Below, one piece after another: positions 1-10,295 of a stretch of 26,525 nt of DNA. The notes below the pieces were generated by a model. It ran no database searches and was not told the origin of the DNA. It saw nothing but the letters and a program-made list of their open reading frames with translations. Each line of letters opens with the position of its first letter. The stretch's first letter is position 1. This DNA is from Pseudozyma flocculosa PF-1 (Eukaryota; Basidiomycota; Ustilaginomycetes; Ustilaginales; Ustilaginaceae). The translations under genes were made by a program, and so were the position numbers. The stretch covers positions 291,906 to 318,430 of the forward strand of contig NW_006920883.1 in the NCBI RefSeq assembly GCF_000417875.1, given 5' to 3'.

Positions 1-673
1 GGCCGAGCAAAGGCGGCCGAGGCGAGGCCGCCGCGGCCGCCGCTCGGCGGGCGAGAGGCAGAGCGCGCGGGTCCAGGGCCTCGAGCCCGAGATCACCGCG
101 CCCGTCGACCTGAACGCCGTCGAGCGCAGCGGCAGCAAGCGTGCCCGGAGCGAGTCCAAGCACCCCGACGAGGAGCGGTCCGCCGCCGGTCAGGTCGGCG
201 ACGTCGAAATGGCCGACGAGACGCGCAAGCGGGTCCGGATCGACAGCGGCGGCGGCGGTGGTAGCGGCGAAGGCGATGGCGCTGCTGCTTCTGCCGAAGC
301 GACGCTCGACTCGATGCCGCCCAAGATGGATGCCATCGGCCTTCCAGGCGACGCAGGCCCAGACTCTTCTTCGCAGCAGCAATCGGCCGAGGCCGAAGTC
401 GCGCCGCACCCGCCGTTTGCGTGCGATGCGGCCGCCGTGGCCGATCTGGGGAGCTACATTGTCCAGAGGTCGGCGGCGTTCAACATCGAGCAGCTCGAGC
501 AGCTGCGCGCCGCGTGCTTTGACCGCGTCTGGGCGCGCCGTTCGGACTGGGACCGCGGCCGCCTGGTCGTCGAGCTGCGCGCGCTCATCGACGAGGTCTC
601 GGATGCTGTCGACGACGAGCTGCGGGATCGCACGAGGGACGACGACGAGGCCGCCGATGGCGTCGTCGAGTAG
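1..673 (+). CDS. YTA7: C-terminal part of a Yta7/ATAD2-type AAA-ATPase bromodomain protein (5' end outside window)
   Basis: The reading frame is open from base 2 of the window to the TAG at 671-673, so this is the 3' end of a longer gene. The visible ~223 residues begin with a charged, disordered linker (KRARSESKHPDEE, MADETRKRVRID). They end in a compact block, FNIEQLEQLRAACFDRVW followed by RRSDWDRGRLVVELRALID. This block resembles the C-terminal domain after the bromodomain in Yta7/Abo1/ATAD2, where a 'sVEQLE... iyrhRkDyDk..Lv' pattern is conserved. Family members are hexameric ATPases that act on histone H3-H4 and nucleosome density in the nucleus. The ATPase and bromodomain modules lie upstream and cannot be seen, so the call rests on the C-terminal block only. 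The gene converges on the glycerol kinase gene. An internal ATG at 209 is in frame but is not needed as a start. Confidence 0.7.
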   Translation, partial: AEQRRPRRGRRGRRSAGERQSARVQGLEPEITAPVDLNAVERSGSKRARSESKHPDEERSAAGQVGDVEMADETRKRVRIDSGGGGGSGEGDGAAASAEATLDSMPPKMDAIGLPGDAGPDSSSQQQSAEAEVAPHPPFACDAAAVADLGSYIVQRSAAFNIEQLEQLRAACFDRVWARRSDWDRGRLVVELRALIDEVSDAVDDELRDRTRDDDEAADGVVE

Positions 674-1170
674 CGCGGGCGGGCGCCAGGTCCCCCCTCT
701 TTTCCTGCATCGACGGCGATGACGACGCCGATGAGGCGGCGCGGTCTTCATCGACCATTCCTGCTGCGCCCCTTCCTAGGCCCTCTGCTGCTGTCATCGT
801 TCCGCTCGGCCGCGTCTTTACCTGCCCACGCTGCCCACGGCTCTGCTCGAGCTGCCTCGCGGGCACGGCGTCGAGCATAGAACCAGTCGTAGCGTTCGCT
901 TGCCACTCTACTCCACAATCGACTGACCGACCGACCGACTCACCGACCGACCGACCGGCGATCCGACCAGACCGACGGGAACTGCCCAGAACGACACGCA
1001 AGGAGACCGGGGGCATCCGTTCCGTTCAGATTTCGAAGCGCGTGCCAAAGTGGGCAAAGAGGAGACGAGGGCCAGAAAACAGAGCTGCAGTGGGGGGCGA
1101 TACCTTCCTTGGCCCTCCGGCGGACGGCGGCGGCCGGCGGCGGCCGCGGTCGTGGCAGACGCCGACGTGT
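674..1170. other. Convergent 3' spacer between the Yta7-like gene and glycerol kinase
   Basis: This holds the 3' UTRs of two genes that face each other. The only structure I see is an imperfect (GACC)n run at 921-957. No coding or RNA gene could be supported. Confidence 0.6.
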
Positions 1171-3444
1171 CTAGGGGTTCTCGTTCCATCCCTTGGCGCG
1201 CTCGACGGCGCGCTCCCAGCCGTGGAGCAGCTCGGCGCGGCGCTTGTCGTCGATCCGCGGCGAAAACGTCTGCTTGCCTGCCGTGTTGACCTTGGCCAGC
1301 GTCTCGGGCCGGTTAATGTCCCAGCCAAACAGGCCCACGGCCGAACCGGCCAGGAGCGCCGAGCCCAACGCCGTCGACCTGTCGTGGCACGAGGCGCGCA
1401 GCAGGCGAGGGGAACGCGGTCAGCACGAAACCCTAGCGAGCGCACAAAGGGCGGGCAGACATGAGGGGCAGCGCCGCCAGGCGGGACGGGACACTCACTC
1501 TCGCATCTCGGGTCGCTCGACGTTGATGCCGAGGATGTCGGCCTGGATCTGCATCGCCTCGTCGGAGCTGCGCGGGCAGGCGACCACACAAGAAGAACGA
1601 GAGGGCGGATGTCAGCATGCCCGCCATAATATCCTCGCTGCTGACGCGCACCCAGCGCCTTGGGGTCAAACTCACTTGGTCAGGCCTCCGTCGACTTGGA
1701 GCGCCTTGAGCGCCACGCCCGAGTCCTTGGCCATGGCATCGAGGATAGCCTTGGTCTGGTAGCACGTCGCCTCGAGCGTGGCACGGCAAAAGTGGCGCTT
1801 GTCGGTGTACGCCGTGATGCCCTGCGGAAATCGAGGCGCAGAGGGTGGCAGAGAGGAAGAGCGCACTCAGAGCGGGGAGTGGCGTCAGTCGTCGGCAGTC
1901 GGTCGTCTCCATCTCGCCCATCCTCCGGCGCGGCGCGGCAGCCACTCACCACGACGGTGCCTGCGGCCGTGTCGTCCCAGTAGGGGCAGAAGAGGCCGTT
2001 GAAGGCCGTGACAAAGTAGACTCCTCCGGTGTCTTCGACCTGGCCGGCCAGCTCGCCAATCTCGGACGCGTCCTTGATCAGGCCGAGGCTGTCGCGGACC
2101 CACTTGACGGCCGAGCCGGCGACGGCAATCGAGCCCTCGAGGGCGTAGTGGACCGGCGCATTGGGGCCCGCCTTGTAGGCAATGGTCGAGAGCAGGCCGT
2201 TGTCCGAAGACACGACCTTTTCGCCCGTGTTGTACAGCAGGAAGGCGCCGGTGCCGTAGGTGTTCTTGGCCTCGCCGGGCTGGAAGCACTTGTTGCCGAC
2301 CAGGGCGGCCATCTGGTCACCGACGATGCCGGCGATCTCGATGCCCTTGAGCGTGCCCTCTGCGACCTTGCCGTACACCTCCGACGAGCTCTTGATCTGC
2401 GGCAGGATGTCCATGTCGATGCCGAAGAAGTCGCACAGCTTCGGGCACCACTCCTGCTTCTTGAGGTCCATGAACATGGTCCTCGAGGCGTTGGAGGCGT
2501 CGGTGATGTGCACCGCCTTGTTGGTCAGGTTCTGCGCCGGTCGCAAGGGCGGACGGGCAGGCAGACCACAGCGAATCCAGAAGCAGTCAGCATTCCGCTG
2601 TCAGCCACAGCCCAAACCACCACTGCAAATGTCCGCCATCTCCTTTCATCCCTTCCCTCCGCCGCCGCCGCCGCTGCTTCTGCCACATTCGACTCACGTA
2701 GACGATCCAGCTGTCGACGGTTCCAAAGAGGAGCTGCTTCTCATCGTGGGCCTTGCGGACCTCGGGGATGTTGTCGAGCATCCATCGCAGCTTGGTCGAC
2801 GCGAAATATGTCGCTGCGGGGCGGGCAAGAAGGCAGAGGAGCGGAAAGGCGGTCAGCAGGGCGTCTTACAAGCTTGCCCCCCGTCGTGGTCCTTCCATTC
2901 CGCTGCTACCGGATCCGCCTGCTTCGCACTGCGCCTGCGCTTGCGACTTGGCCGTCACCACTTCGAGCTCTTTCCCGTCCTCTCTCTCCGCCTCGCCCTC
3001 GGCCTCGGCCTCAGCCCATTTCTGCGACTTACAAAGAGGCAGGCCGGTCTGCTCCTTGACGGCGTCGGTGCCCTTGTCGCTCTTTGCCGCGAGCTCTCGG
3101 ATGGTGTGGGTGGTCCTGGCGTCGGGCCAGGCAATGGCGCGGGTGAGGGCCTTTCCCGTGTTGCGGTCCCAGACGACGGTGGTCTCGCGCTGGTTGGTGA
3201 CGCCAATGACCTTGACGTCGGCCTTTGTGTGCTCTCCGCCCTTTTCGAGCTCGGCAATGGCGCCGTCGATGCACTTGTGGACGGCGTCCATGATCTCGTG
3301 GGCATCCTGCTCCTGCCAGCCCGGGTGCGGGTAGAACTGGGTGAACTCGAGCTGGTGCGAGGCCTTGACCCTGGCAAACTCGTCAAAGATCATGAAGCGG
3401 ACCGAGGTGGTGCCGGCATCGATGCTTCCGACGAGATCCGGCAT
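1171..3444 (-). CDS. GUT1: Glycerol kinase (six exons, 510 aa)
   Basis: Phosphorylates glycerol with ATP to sn-glycerol-3-phosphate, the entry step of glycerol use and a feed into lipid synthesis. Exons on the minus strand are 3444-3033, 2813-2698, 2531-1950, 1821-1676, 1567-1499 and 1378-1171, totalling 1533 nt (510 codons plus TAG). Introns are 219, 166, 128, 108 and 120 bp, all GT-AG and in phase. The product starts [16 protein letters not shown], with the FGGY-kinase phosphate loop at residues 9-16. It then has NQRETT (84-89), WPDARTTHT (106-114), [11 protein letters not shown] across the first splice (138-148), GDQMAALVG (247-255, D248 being the expected catalytic base) and VDGGLTNSD across the fourth splice (413-421). 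It ends [17 protein letters not shown]...GWNENP. Length matches the family (about 500 aa). The ATG at 3444 was chosen because it sits just before the conserved N-terminal strand. The GDQ motif is followed by Met where Gln or Ser is common. Confidence 0.97.
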
Positions 3445-3918
3445 GGTGGGCAGATTGGCGGGGGCGGTTAGACGGGCAAGAGAGGGAGGGGAAGAGGAGG
3501 GAGGGATGGAGGGTGCTCTAGCGGGGGTGAAGCGTCTCTTGTCGCTGGATCGAGATGGTGCAAGACGGAGCAGGGGCGAGGGCGATGCGGGGAGGGAAGC
3601 GGGCTCAGTCTGACGAAGGGCGGGGGAGATGGTGGTGGGGAAAGACGAAGGGGGGGAGCGCGCAAAGGGGCCGGTCAAGAAGAGGCAGCGCAGAGCACGG
3701 GGGAAGGAGGACGAGGGCACACCGGAGTGGGGCCAAGCAGGCAGGCCCAGGCGGCCAGACCAGGCCAGGCCATCGCGAGCGCGAGCGCGGAGAGAGGGCA
3801 GGCCTGGCCTCTCGCAGCGCAGCCAGGTCAGAAGGTCGCTCACAGCCCGTCTGCCTCTTCAAAGCGACTGCCTTCCTGGCCCGATACGGGGGTCTGGCTG
3901 GCCCGTTGATGCACCATG

Positions 3919-3949
<31 letters not shown>

Positions 3950-4160
3950 CCACGCGAGTAGCGCCTCTCCGCCTGCTCGTGGCCCGAAGCGCGACGACGA
4001 CGACGGCGACACGGCTCGGAAGAGGCAGCAGGCAGACGAGAAGAAAAACCCGGGCAGGCAGCCAACGACGGGATGGCCAGAGCGCCGAGCCCGGCGTGGG
4101 CAGCCAGCCAGGCAGGCAGCCGCCACGATGACGAGCCGAGGCGTAGCGTGGGCACCATCC

Positions 4161-4200
4161 AGGCCAGGCCAGGCCAGGCCAGGGCAGGCCAGGGCAGGAC
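4161..4200. repeat. AGGCC pentanucleotide tandem repeat
   Basis: Eight 5-bp units: four perfect AGGCC (4161-4180), then AGGGC, AGGCC, AGGGC and AGGAC. The perfect part is the exact reverse complement of the block at 4827-4846. Confidence 0.92.
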
Positions 4201-4826
4201 GCCAGCAACGAGCGAGGGAGCGAGCCAGGCAGAGGGACGAGCGCAAACAGCGGGACACCACGCCCGCCTACCAGCCAGCCGGCAGCCAACCAACGCAGCA
4301 AGCGAAGCCAGATGTCACGCCTCGATCGGCGGCCCGTCCCGAGGGCAGAGCAGGGTCGGCCAGCTTCCGGCCGCGACGACGGGTACCCTTGCCAGCCGTT
4401 CGGTCGGTCGGTCGGGGCCTCTCTGGCAGCACAGCGGGCGCCAAGCCATCCAGAGCGACCAGCAGGTGAGCAGCAGGCGGCGGTCGACGGCGCCCGGCTC
4501 GAGGTGCCGATCCCGGCTGCAGCATGTCGTCGTCGTCGTCTGCGCCCTCGCCAGTCTCGCCGCCGTACATCGCCTCCCGCTGCCGTGCCTAGGCCAGGTG
4601 CGTGCGCTTGCTTGCCATCCGCCAACCAAGCAACCAACCACGACGTTGCGCTGCGCAGCTGTCTCGGACTCGAGCGCGAAACCTGGCCACCCGGCTATTC
4701 CTCGTGCCTGCCTAGCCTGCCCGCCGTTGTGGCCGGCAGCATAGCGGCGTGCGTGCGTGCGTATGTCCGTCGTCGACGGCCAGATGCCAAGCAGCCCTGG
4801 CCTACCTGCCTCCGCCTGAAAGCCTT

Positions 4827-4846
4827 GGCCTGGCCTGGCCTGGCCT
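4827..4846. repeat. (GGCCT)4 tandem repeat, inverted relative to 4161-4180
   Basis: Four perfect GGCCT units. They are the exact reverse complement of the (AGGCC)4 block 647 bp to the left. Confidence 0.92.
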
Positions 4847-5325
4847 GCACGCGGCTTTTTCTTTCACCCTCGTAGCCGGCCTCACGGCCCTCATTGGACC
4901 GCCAAGGCAGGCATCTGGTGAGCCAGGCCAGGGCACCGCATCTCGGCGCTGCCGTCGTCGAGCCCATCCGTCGAGAAGCTGGAGGGGCCCCACCCTGACC
5001 CGCGACTTTCCGACCTCTTCCCCGCCCCTTTTCGAGGCCCACCGTCTCGCTCAGAGCCGCGTACGAGGGTGGGGACGGATGGCACGCCGTCGCTGCGCTG
5101 CGCTGCTTGTGCGTGGGCGGGCGGACGGGGCATGGCCCATGACGCACCCACGCACACGCACGCTCGGAAAACGCAACGCAGGCACGGCGTCTTTTTTCCC
5201 CTGCCGGCCTGCTGGGTCCGGCGCCAAAAAGGTACAGCCGGCAGACAGGCCATAGCCTAGCCTCCTCCTCGCCCTGCCTTCTCACGCAACTTCCACGCAC
5301 CTCGAGGGCGCTCTTGCTTTTGCGC

Positions 5326-5346
5326 CTGGCCTGGCCTGGCCTGGCC
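5326..5346. repeat. (CTGGC)4 tandem repeat, third block of the GGCCT family
   Basis: Contains four GGCC cores at 5-bp spacing (5328-5346), in the same orientation as 4827-4846 and inverted relative to 4161-4180. Confidence 0.9.
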
Positions 5347-5536
5347 GCCGCAAAGGCGAGCAGCCACGCCAGGGCGAAAAAGCCGGGCCTCCTGCCTCGC
5401 CCTTCCAGAGAAGGCCAACGTACCGGGCCAGCGCTTCGGAGGGCCCGACCCAAGCTAAGGAAATCCTCCGCCCCACCGCGGCCGGCAAACGGGTCCTGAA
5501 CGCAGCCCGGCGCCGGCCACGCTCGCTCGCACGGCC

Positions 5537-5538
<2 letters not shown>

Positions 5539-5566
<28 letters not shown>
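5539..5566. repeat. (GCTT)7 microsatellite
   Basis: Seven perfect GCTT units followed by GGGG, inside the glycerol kinase/RPC11 spacer. No gene overlaps it. Confidence 0.93.
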
Positions 5567-5567
<1 letters not shown>

Positions 5568-6500
5568 GGGCCCGTCCTTGGGCTCGCCGCTCGTGGTGGC
5601 CAGGACTGGCCTGGGCATGGGTCGCAACCACGCGCGGCGCCCGTTCCGTGCTCGCCTGCCTCGGCGGCGTCAAAGGCCGACGTACGACGGCTCGAGGACG
5701 ACCACGAGGAGCTGTCGAGGCCGGCGGATCGATCTGTTGCAGCCAGCCAGGCCAGCCGTCGAGAGCCGGCCAGGTGGATCGGATGCGCTGCCACGCCTTT
5801 TTGGAACCGGGCCAGCCCAGCAGGCCACCGCGCACGAGCTGGCTGGCCATGCTGGGCCCCCCCGCGTGCCTCGGCGTGGGTCCCCACAGATGGACTCACA
5901 CAGCGGACAGCCGACAGCGCCTGACCCCAGCCGCTCCCCACCTTTACCCCGAGGAGGCGGCGGGCGCACTGCGGAGGCGCTTGCTTCGAGATTCGCGAAG
6001 GTCACCCGTATGTGCAGGCGGCCCAGCTCACGGCCGGCCATCAGGGTGGGGATGCAGCCACGGCTCGATCGTGCGAAAAATTGGCGAAAGTCGAAAACCC
6101 TCCCAACCTTCGGGAGGCGGGCGAGCGGGCGAGCGGGCCAGGCGAGGCCTCCGGCCAGAAAAAAGTTGGCGGATGCTCTGAGGACGGGACTCGGCCGCCG
6201 CTCGCTCCCTCGCTCGCCTTTGCTTTCTTCCTGCTGCCTCCTCGCCTCCCTCCACCACCATCAGCCAACGCTCCCCGTCCACCCGCAGCCGCAGCATCTC
6301 TCGCGCGCTGTACCGACTTCGTCAGGCGCCACTCCAAGCGCAGCAGGCTTTCGGCCCCGCACTCGTCTGTGCCTCGTACGCCGACGGTCCGACGCACGCC
6401 TCGCTTGTCCGCCCCCGGTCGAACTCTTTCGGCCCGCCCAGCTCGGCCCGCCATCGCCTAGCGGGCGCCTTCCTCGGCAGAACACCCATATCTCGTCGCC

Positions 6501-7049
6501 ATGCTCTTCTGTCCGACGTGCGCCAACTGCCTGGTCATCTCGCACGATGACTCTGGCTCGAACAAGTGGGCGTGCAACACCTGCCCGTACGAGTTCCCAA
6601 TCTATCGCCAGATGACGACGCGGCAGCACCTCAAGCGCAAAGAGGTCGACGATGTCATGGGCGGCGAGGAGAGCTGGAAGAACGTAGACAGCACCGACGG
6701 TGAGTCTCCGCGCTCGTCGCATCGCATCTCGTCAGCCCCGGTTTCAGGCAGGAGTGCAAGAGTGCAAGAAGAGCAAGAGGACTGACCCTGCGACCGCCCA
6801 CCCCTGCTTTCCGCTTGATCTGCGACAGCGCCATGCCCCAAGTGCGAGAACCCAAAGGCCTTCTTCATGCAGCTCCAGATCAGAAGCGCAGACGAGCCGA
6901 GTGAGTCGTCCACCCGGCCGCAGCACGGAAGTACCGTGGACTCGGGAGCTAACGTTTAGGCTCCCCTCGCTGCGACTCTCCTCTCGCCAGTGACCACCTT
7001 CTACCGCTGCACCAACGCAAAGTGCGCCTACCAGTGGAAGGAGAACTAG
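6501..7049 (+). CDS. RPC11: RNA polymerase III subunit Rpc11 (RPC10/POLR3K), three exons, 109 aa
   Basis: TFIIS-like small subunit of RNA polymerase III, in the nucleus. It gives the enzyme its RNA 3'-cleavage activity and helps termination and reinitiation. Exons are 6501-6699, 6829-6900 and 6991-7049 (330 nt, 109 codons plus TAG), with introns of 129 and 90 bp and GTGAGT donors. The N-terminal zinc ribbon has C4, C7, C25 and C28 (MLFCPTC..., WACNTCPYEF). The linker carries RKEVDDVMGG. The C-terminal ribbon has C69, C72, C97 and C102 (PCPKC..., RCTNAKC). Between its cysteine pairs lies QLQIRSADEPMTTFY, the near-invariant acidic hairpin, with D88 and E89 as cleavage residues. The last pair is spaced CX4C, as I recall for human POLR3K and unlike the CX2C of yeast. 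Length equals the family norm (about 108-110 aa). The start is fixed by homology from residue 1. Confidence 0.97.
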
Positions 7050-7435
7050 GTCGCGCCCGCGCTTGGTCCTTCAATCAGCCGCCCACCTCATTGCATTCCT
7101 TGTACTTGTATCCTGGCCCTCTCCCTTTCTCTCTGCACTCCAGCATACCACCTTCTCTCTCACCGCACGTCATCGCATCAGCCAGGCGGCGCAGCAAGGC
7201 CAGGTTCTGATTATAGCGGCAGACGGTACGTGGTACAGGGCGGTGTCCATGACGCAGTCGTTGCGTTTCGTTCCATTACAGGTCCATCTCCGGCGCCGGC
7301 CTTGGCCAACTCAACACAGCAGCCCTCGTCCATAACGCTGCCTTGCGCCTCACTTGGCTCTATCCTCGCTTCCAGGAGCTTCAAGCCAATCCCGACATGG
7401 AGATGGCATCACACGAGCACGAGCGCCTCTCTCTG
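7050..7435. other. Convergent 3' spacer between RPC11 and the elongase gene
   Basis: Pyrimidine-rich 3' flank of RPC11 running into the 3' flank of the elongase on the other strand. No gene or strong structure is visible. Confidence 0.55.
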
Positions 7436-8919
7436 CTATTGCCGCTTCCGGAGGTCCGCCGAAGCGTGGCCGTTGGACGTGGTCGCAGCAGCGGCGGAGG
7501 TGGCAGCGCCGTTGGCAGCTTGCTTGGCACTGGCCGCCCTCTTGCCCTTTGCCGAGCGGTCGAGATAGGACCGCATGAAGAAGCGGAAGAAGAGGGCGAG
7601 CAGCGGCTGCGGGGTCGAGAAGGGCAAGAAGGGGAGAGGACGACGTCAGCCTCTGCCACGGGTATCGCCTCGGCCCCTCAAGGTGAGTCGACGGCAACGG
7701 CCACTCACAAACATGTAGGCCGTGTTGACGTTGAGGGCGATCTCTGCCCCCGTCGTCTGGAGACAGCTCGAGGGGTCGCTGGTGTCGGTGCGTGCGAGCG
7801 CGTAGTCGACGAGGTTGCGCGACGGTGCGCGCGAGCTGGCGGCGACGGCGGGCAACGACGAGCGGACGCCGCGGTCGAGGAGGCCGCGGGCGACGAGCGA
7901 CGGGTCGAGGACGGTGACGAGGTAGAGGTTGGTGAGGAGCGTGCCCGACGCGATCTGGGCAATCTGGAGCGTGGTGAGGTTGCGCTTGAGCGTCTTGGGG
8001 AAGGGCCAGTGCATGGCCGAGCAGAAGTAGTAGGTGTACATCAACGTGTGCACGAAGCTGTTGAAGACGCAGAAGACTGCGCGCGGCCAAGGGCAAAGGG
8101 CATGGGGCGAAGGGCGTAGGAAGAGGGCAAGGTGAGTAGGCGAGATCAGGGCGGGGCACGGCGTCGCCGTTTCCTTTGTCACTTACCCCAGACCGGCTGG
8201 CTCTGGTAGCGGTAGGCGATCCACATGCAGATGATGGCACCGGCGTGGTGGTAGGATTGCAGGTTCGAGATCTGCCAGGCGGATAGAGCGGGGGCGGGAG
8301 GGGGGGGGGGGGCGGGGTCGTCAGGATGCAGCATCGATATCGCCTCCCGGCAAAAGGGGGAAGACGACGACATCTGCGCTCCTCGACGCACCTTTTTGCC
8401 CTTGAGGAGGAGGATGAGCGAGTCGACGACCTCGTAGTACTTGCTGAGGTAGAAGAGGTAGGCGTACCTGCCGAGGTCGGGGTGGTTGGTGGGCATGGAG
8501 CAGAGGGCGAGTTTGACGCCCTCGAAGCGCGCGCCGCGCCAGCCCTGGACGAAGAAGTCGACGACGAGCGGGGCCATCATGGCGAAGGTCCAGGCGCTGT
8601 AGGCTGCGAGGACGGCATTGTGGATGGGGATCAGGAGGCGGAGCGCGGCGGCGAGCGGGGAGGGGCCCTTGGAGAGGTCGCGGCCGCCGTTGCGGACGAC
8701 GAGGCGGTTGGCGGCGTGCGAGACGAGGTAGTAGGCCAGCGAGAAGCCGAGCGGCCAGACTGGGTCGAGCGACGACGTGTAGAAGTCGCGCGAGATGAGG
8801 CGCGAAAAGGAAGGGTAGGACGGGTAGGGCGGTAGCGGCGCCGAGAGGAGGTCAGAGGCAGAGGCGCCTAGAGCGTCGAGCGGGTAGGGGGTCGTCTTGA
8901 ACCCCACAATGGTCGACAT
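7436..8919 (-). CDS. ELO-family very-long-chain fatty-acid elongase (3-ketoacyl-CoA synthase), four exons, 383 aa
   Basis: Membrane enzyme of the endoplasmic reticulum that condenses malonyl-CoA with a fatty acyl-CoA. Exons on the minus strand are 8919-8392, 8271-8187, 8076-7709 and 7606-7436 (1152 nt, 383 codons plus TAG). Introns are 120, 110 and 102 bp. Family blocks appear in order: KYYEVVDSLILLLKGKK (end of exon 1), NLQSYHHAGA across residues 179-188 with H184 and H185, then VFNSFVHTLMYTYY (208-221), NVNTAYMF and LFFRFFMRSYL near the end. Hydrophobic stretches fit a multi-pass membrane protein. The histidine box is QxxHH rather than the usual HxxHH (Q181). The C-terminus is Lys/Ala-rich and ends RKRQ, a possible variant of the ER-retrieval dilysine signal. 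Substrate chain length cannot be read from the sequence. Confidence 0.93.
8300..8312. repeat. G13 run in elongase intron 1 (C13 on the sense strand)
   Basis: Lies in the intron at 8272-8391. On the coding strand it is a C-run about 27 nt upstream of the 3' splice site, so it forms part of an extreme polypyrimidine tract. Confidence 0.9.
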
Positions 8920-10295
8920 GGTTGGGCGCGGGGTGAGCGGACGGGGTCGAGCGGCGCGGCCCAGAGGAAGGATGAGGAGCGGTGATGGCGGTAGTGGTGG
9001 CGGTAGTGGTGGTGGCAGTGGTGGTGGAGCAGAGAGGAGGGGGGGGGGGGGGGGGGGGGCGGGACGGAGGTGGCAGAAGACGAGGAAAGCAGCGCCGACG
9101 GTCGCGCTACATACGGCGTCCCAGGACCCTCGAGTCGAGCGAGCGAGATCTTGCGCAGGAGGCGTCAGTCAGCTCATCGATTGGTTCCAGCATCTCTCTC
9201 CCTCTCCCTCTCTCTTTCGCTCGCTCGCATCGCAGCGGCTGCCTCATCCCAAAGCACGGGTGCAGCGACTTCTCCGGGCCCTTTTGACGCGTCCGCGCAC
9301 CGCTGTCGCAAGCCGAGATGCCGTGGGCCCAGAGGCGGAACCACGGTTCCCGGCCAGCCTTAGCTTGCCCCTGGCCTTGCCGCTGCGAGAAGATCGGATC
9401 AGATGAGAAGAAGCAAGCAAAGCAAAGCAAAGAGCGAGGGGACCCTGCCGAAACACGACCGGGGGGCCAGGCTGGGCCAGGCGAGCCATTATTGTTTCCC
9501 GGCTTCCGTAAAGATGCATTCCATCGCTCATGCAGGCGCTGGGAACCTCGCCTGGCCCTCGCCTTGGCCCTGGCCCTGCGCTGTTGGCCGGCGTTTGTTG
9601 ATCTTGCTTCGGCCCGCAGGCCTGGCCGCCGCTGATCCTCACGCGATGTTGGCCAGGCCAGGCCAACAGAGGCCTGCGTCTCCGGGGGACCTTCTCGCGT
9701 CCGTGCGCGGCGGCAGGCGGCAATTGCGGTTGAGAGAGACCCTGGCGGGTCCATGCGCCCTGCTTGCCTCTGGCCTGCCTTGCTTACTGCTCTTTGTGGG
9801 TCGCTCTGTCGCTGCTCCTCGGTCGGCTTCCCCTCCACCATTCACGCACACACCATCCAAGCTCGAGGCCAGTAGTCAGGCGGCTCGTCGACATCGAGAT
9901 CCAAGCGCGCCTGTCCGCACAACCATCAAGGCACACCCAAGGCTCGGCTGGACCTGGCTCGACGGCGCAGAGCAGCGGCGGCGGCGGCGCGGCAACGCAT
10001 AGAAAGGCAACGACTCGGCCCGATCCCGGCCATCGGCTTCCCCTCTTTCCCGGCCGCCGAATTCCTCGGCCCCCACGCTCGACCTCGACGACATCTGCTT
10101 GCCACCACCACCTCGTCACCGCTCTTCGACAAGGTTTTGCTCGCAACAATCATGCCAGGCTAGAGTTTGGATATCGTCGACCCTGCACCGTACCCTTTGC
10201 TGCTTCCTCTCCATCGGCCCATCAAGCCTGCAGGGCACGCCGCGTGCAGGCCCACCGGACCTTGTTTCGTCCCCGCCAGCACCCGTCCGTCCGCC
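8920..10295. other. Divergent spacer between elongase and TANGO2-family genes
   Basis: Holds the promoters and leaders of both genes. Visible structure: GGT/GGC-rich repeats at about 8980-9028, a G21 run at 9039-9059, (CT)n around 9195-9220, and a GGCCA run at 9651-9665. Open frames here translate to low-complexity sequence and were not called. No RNA gene was recognised. Confidence 0.6.
9039..9059. repeat. G21 homopolymer about 120 bp upstream of the elongase start
   Basis: Twenty-one consecutive G on the plus strand, preceded by GGTGGT/GGTGGC runs. It is poly-C on the elongase sense strand, in its promoter or 5' leader. Run length is error-prone in any assembly. Confidence 0.85.

Larger units (their letters stand above)
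3445..6500. other. Long divergent spacer between glycerol kinase and RPC11
   Basis: About 3 kb separating two divergently transcribed genes, so it must hold both promoters. It is dominated by low-complexity sequence: GGCCA/TGGCC pentamers (about 3760-3772, 4161-4200, 4827-4846, 5326-5346), (CTA)3(CTG)n at about 3919-3948, (TCGG)4 at 4400-4415 and (GCTT)7 at 5539-5566. Several long open frames exist on both strands, but their translations are Arg/Ala/Pro/Gly-rich with no recognisable domain, as expected by chance at this GC content. I found no exon chain, tRNA or transposon protein in it. Confidence 0.6.

Noticed and set aside
3605..5627. Several 200-300 codon open frames on both strands in the glycerol kinase/RPC11 spacer
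   Set aside because: Their products are runs of Ala, Arg, Gly, Pro and Trp from GGCCA-type repeats, with no start context, splice pattern or domain.
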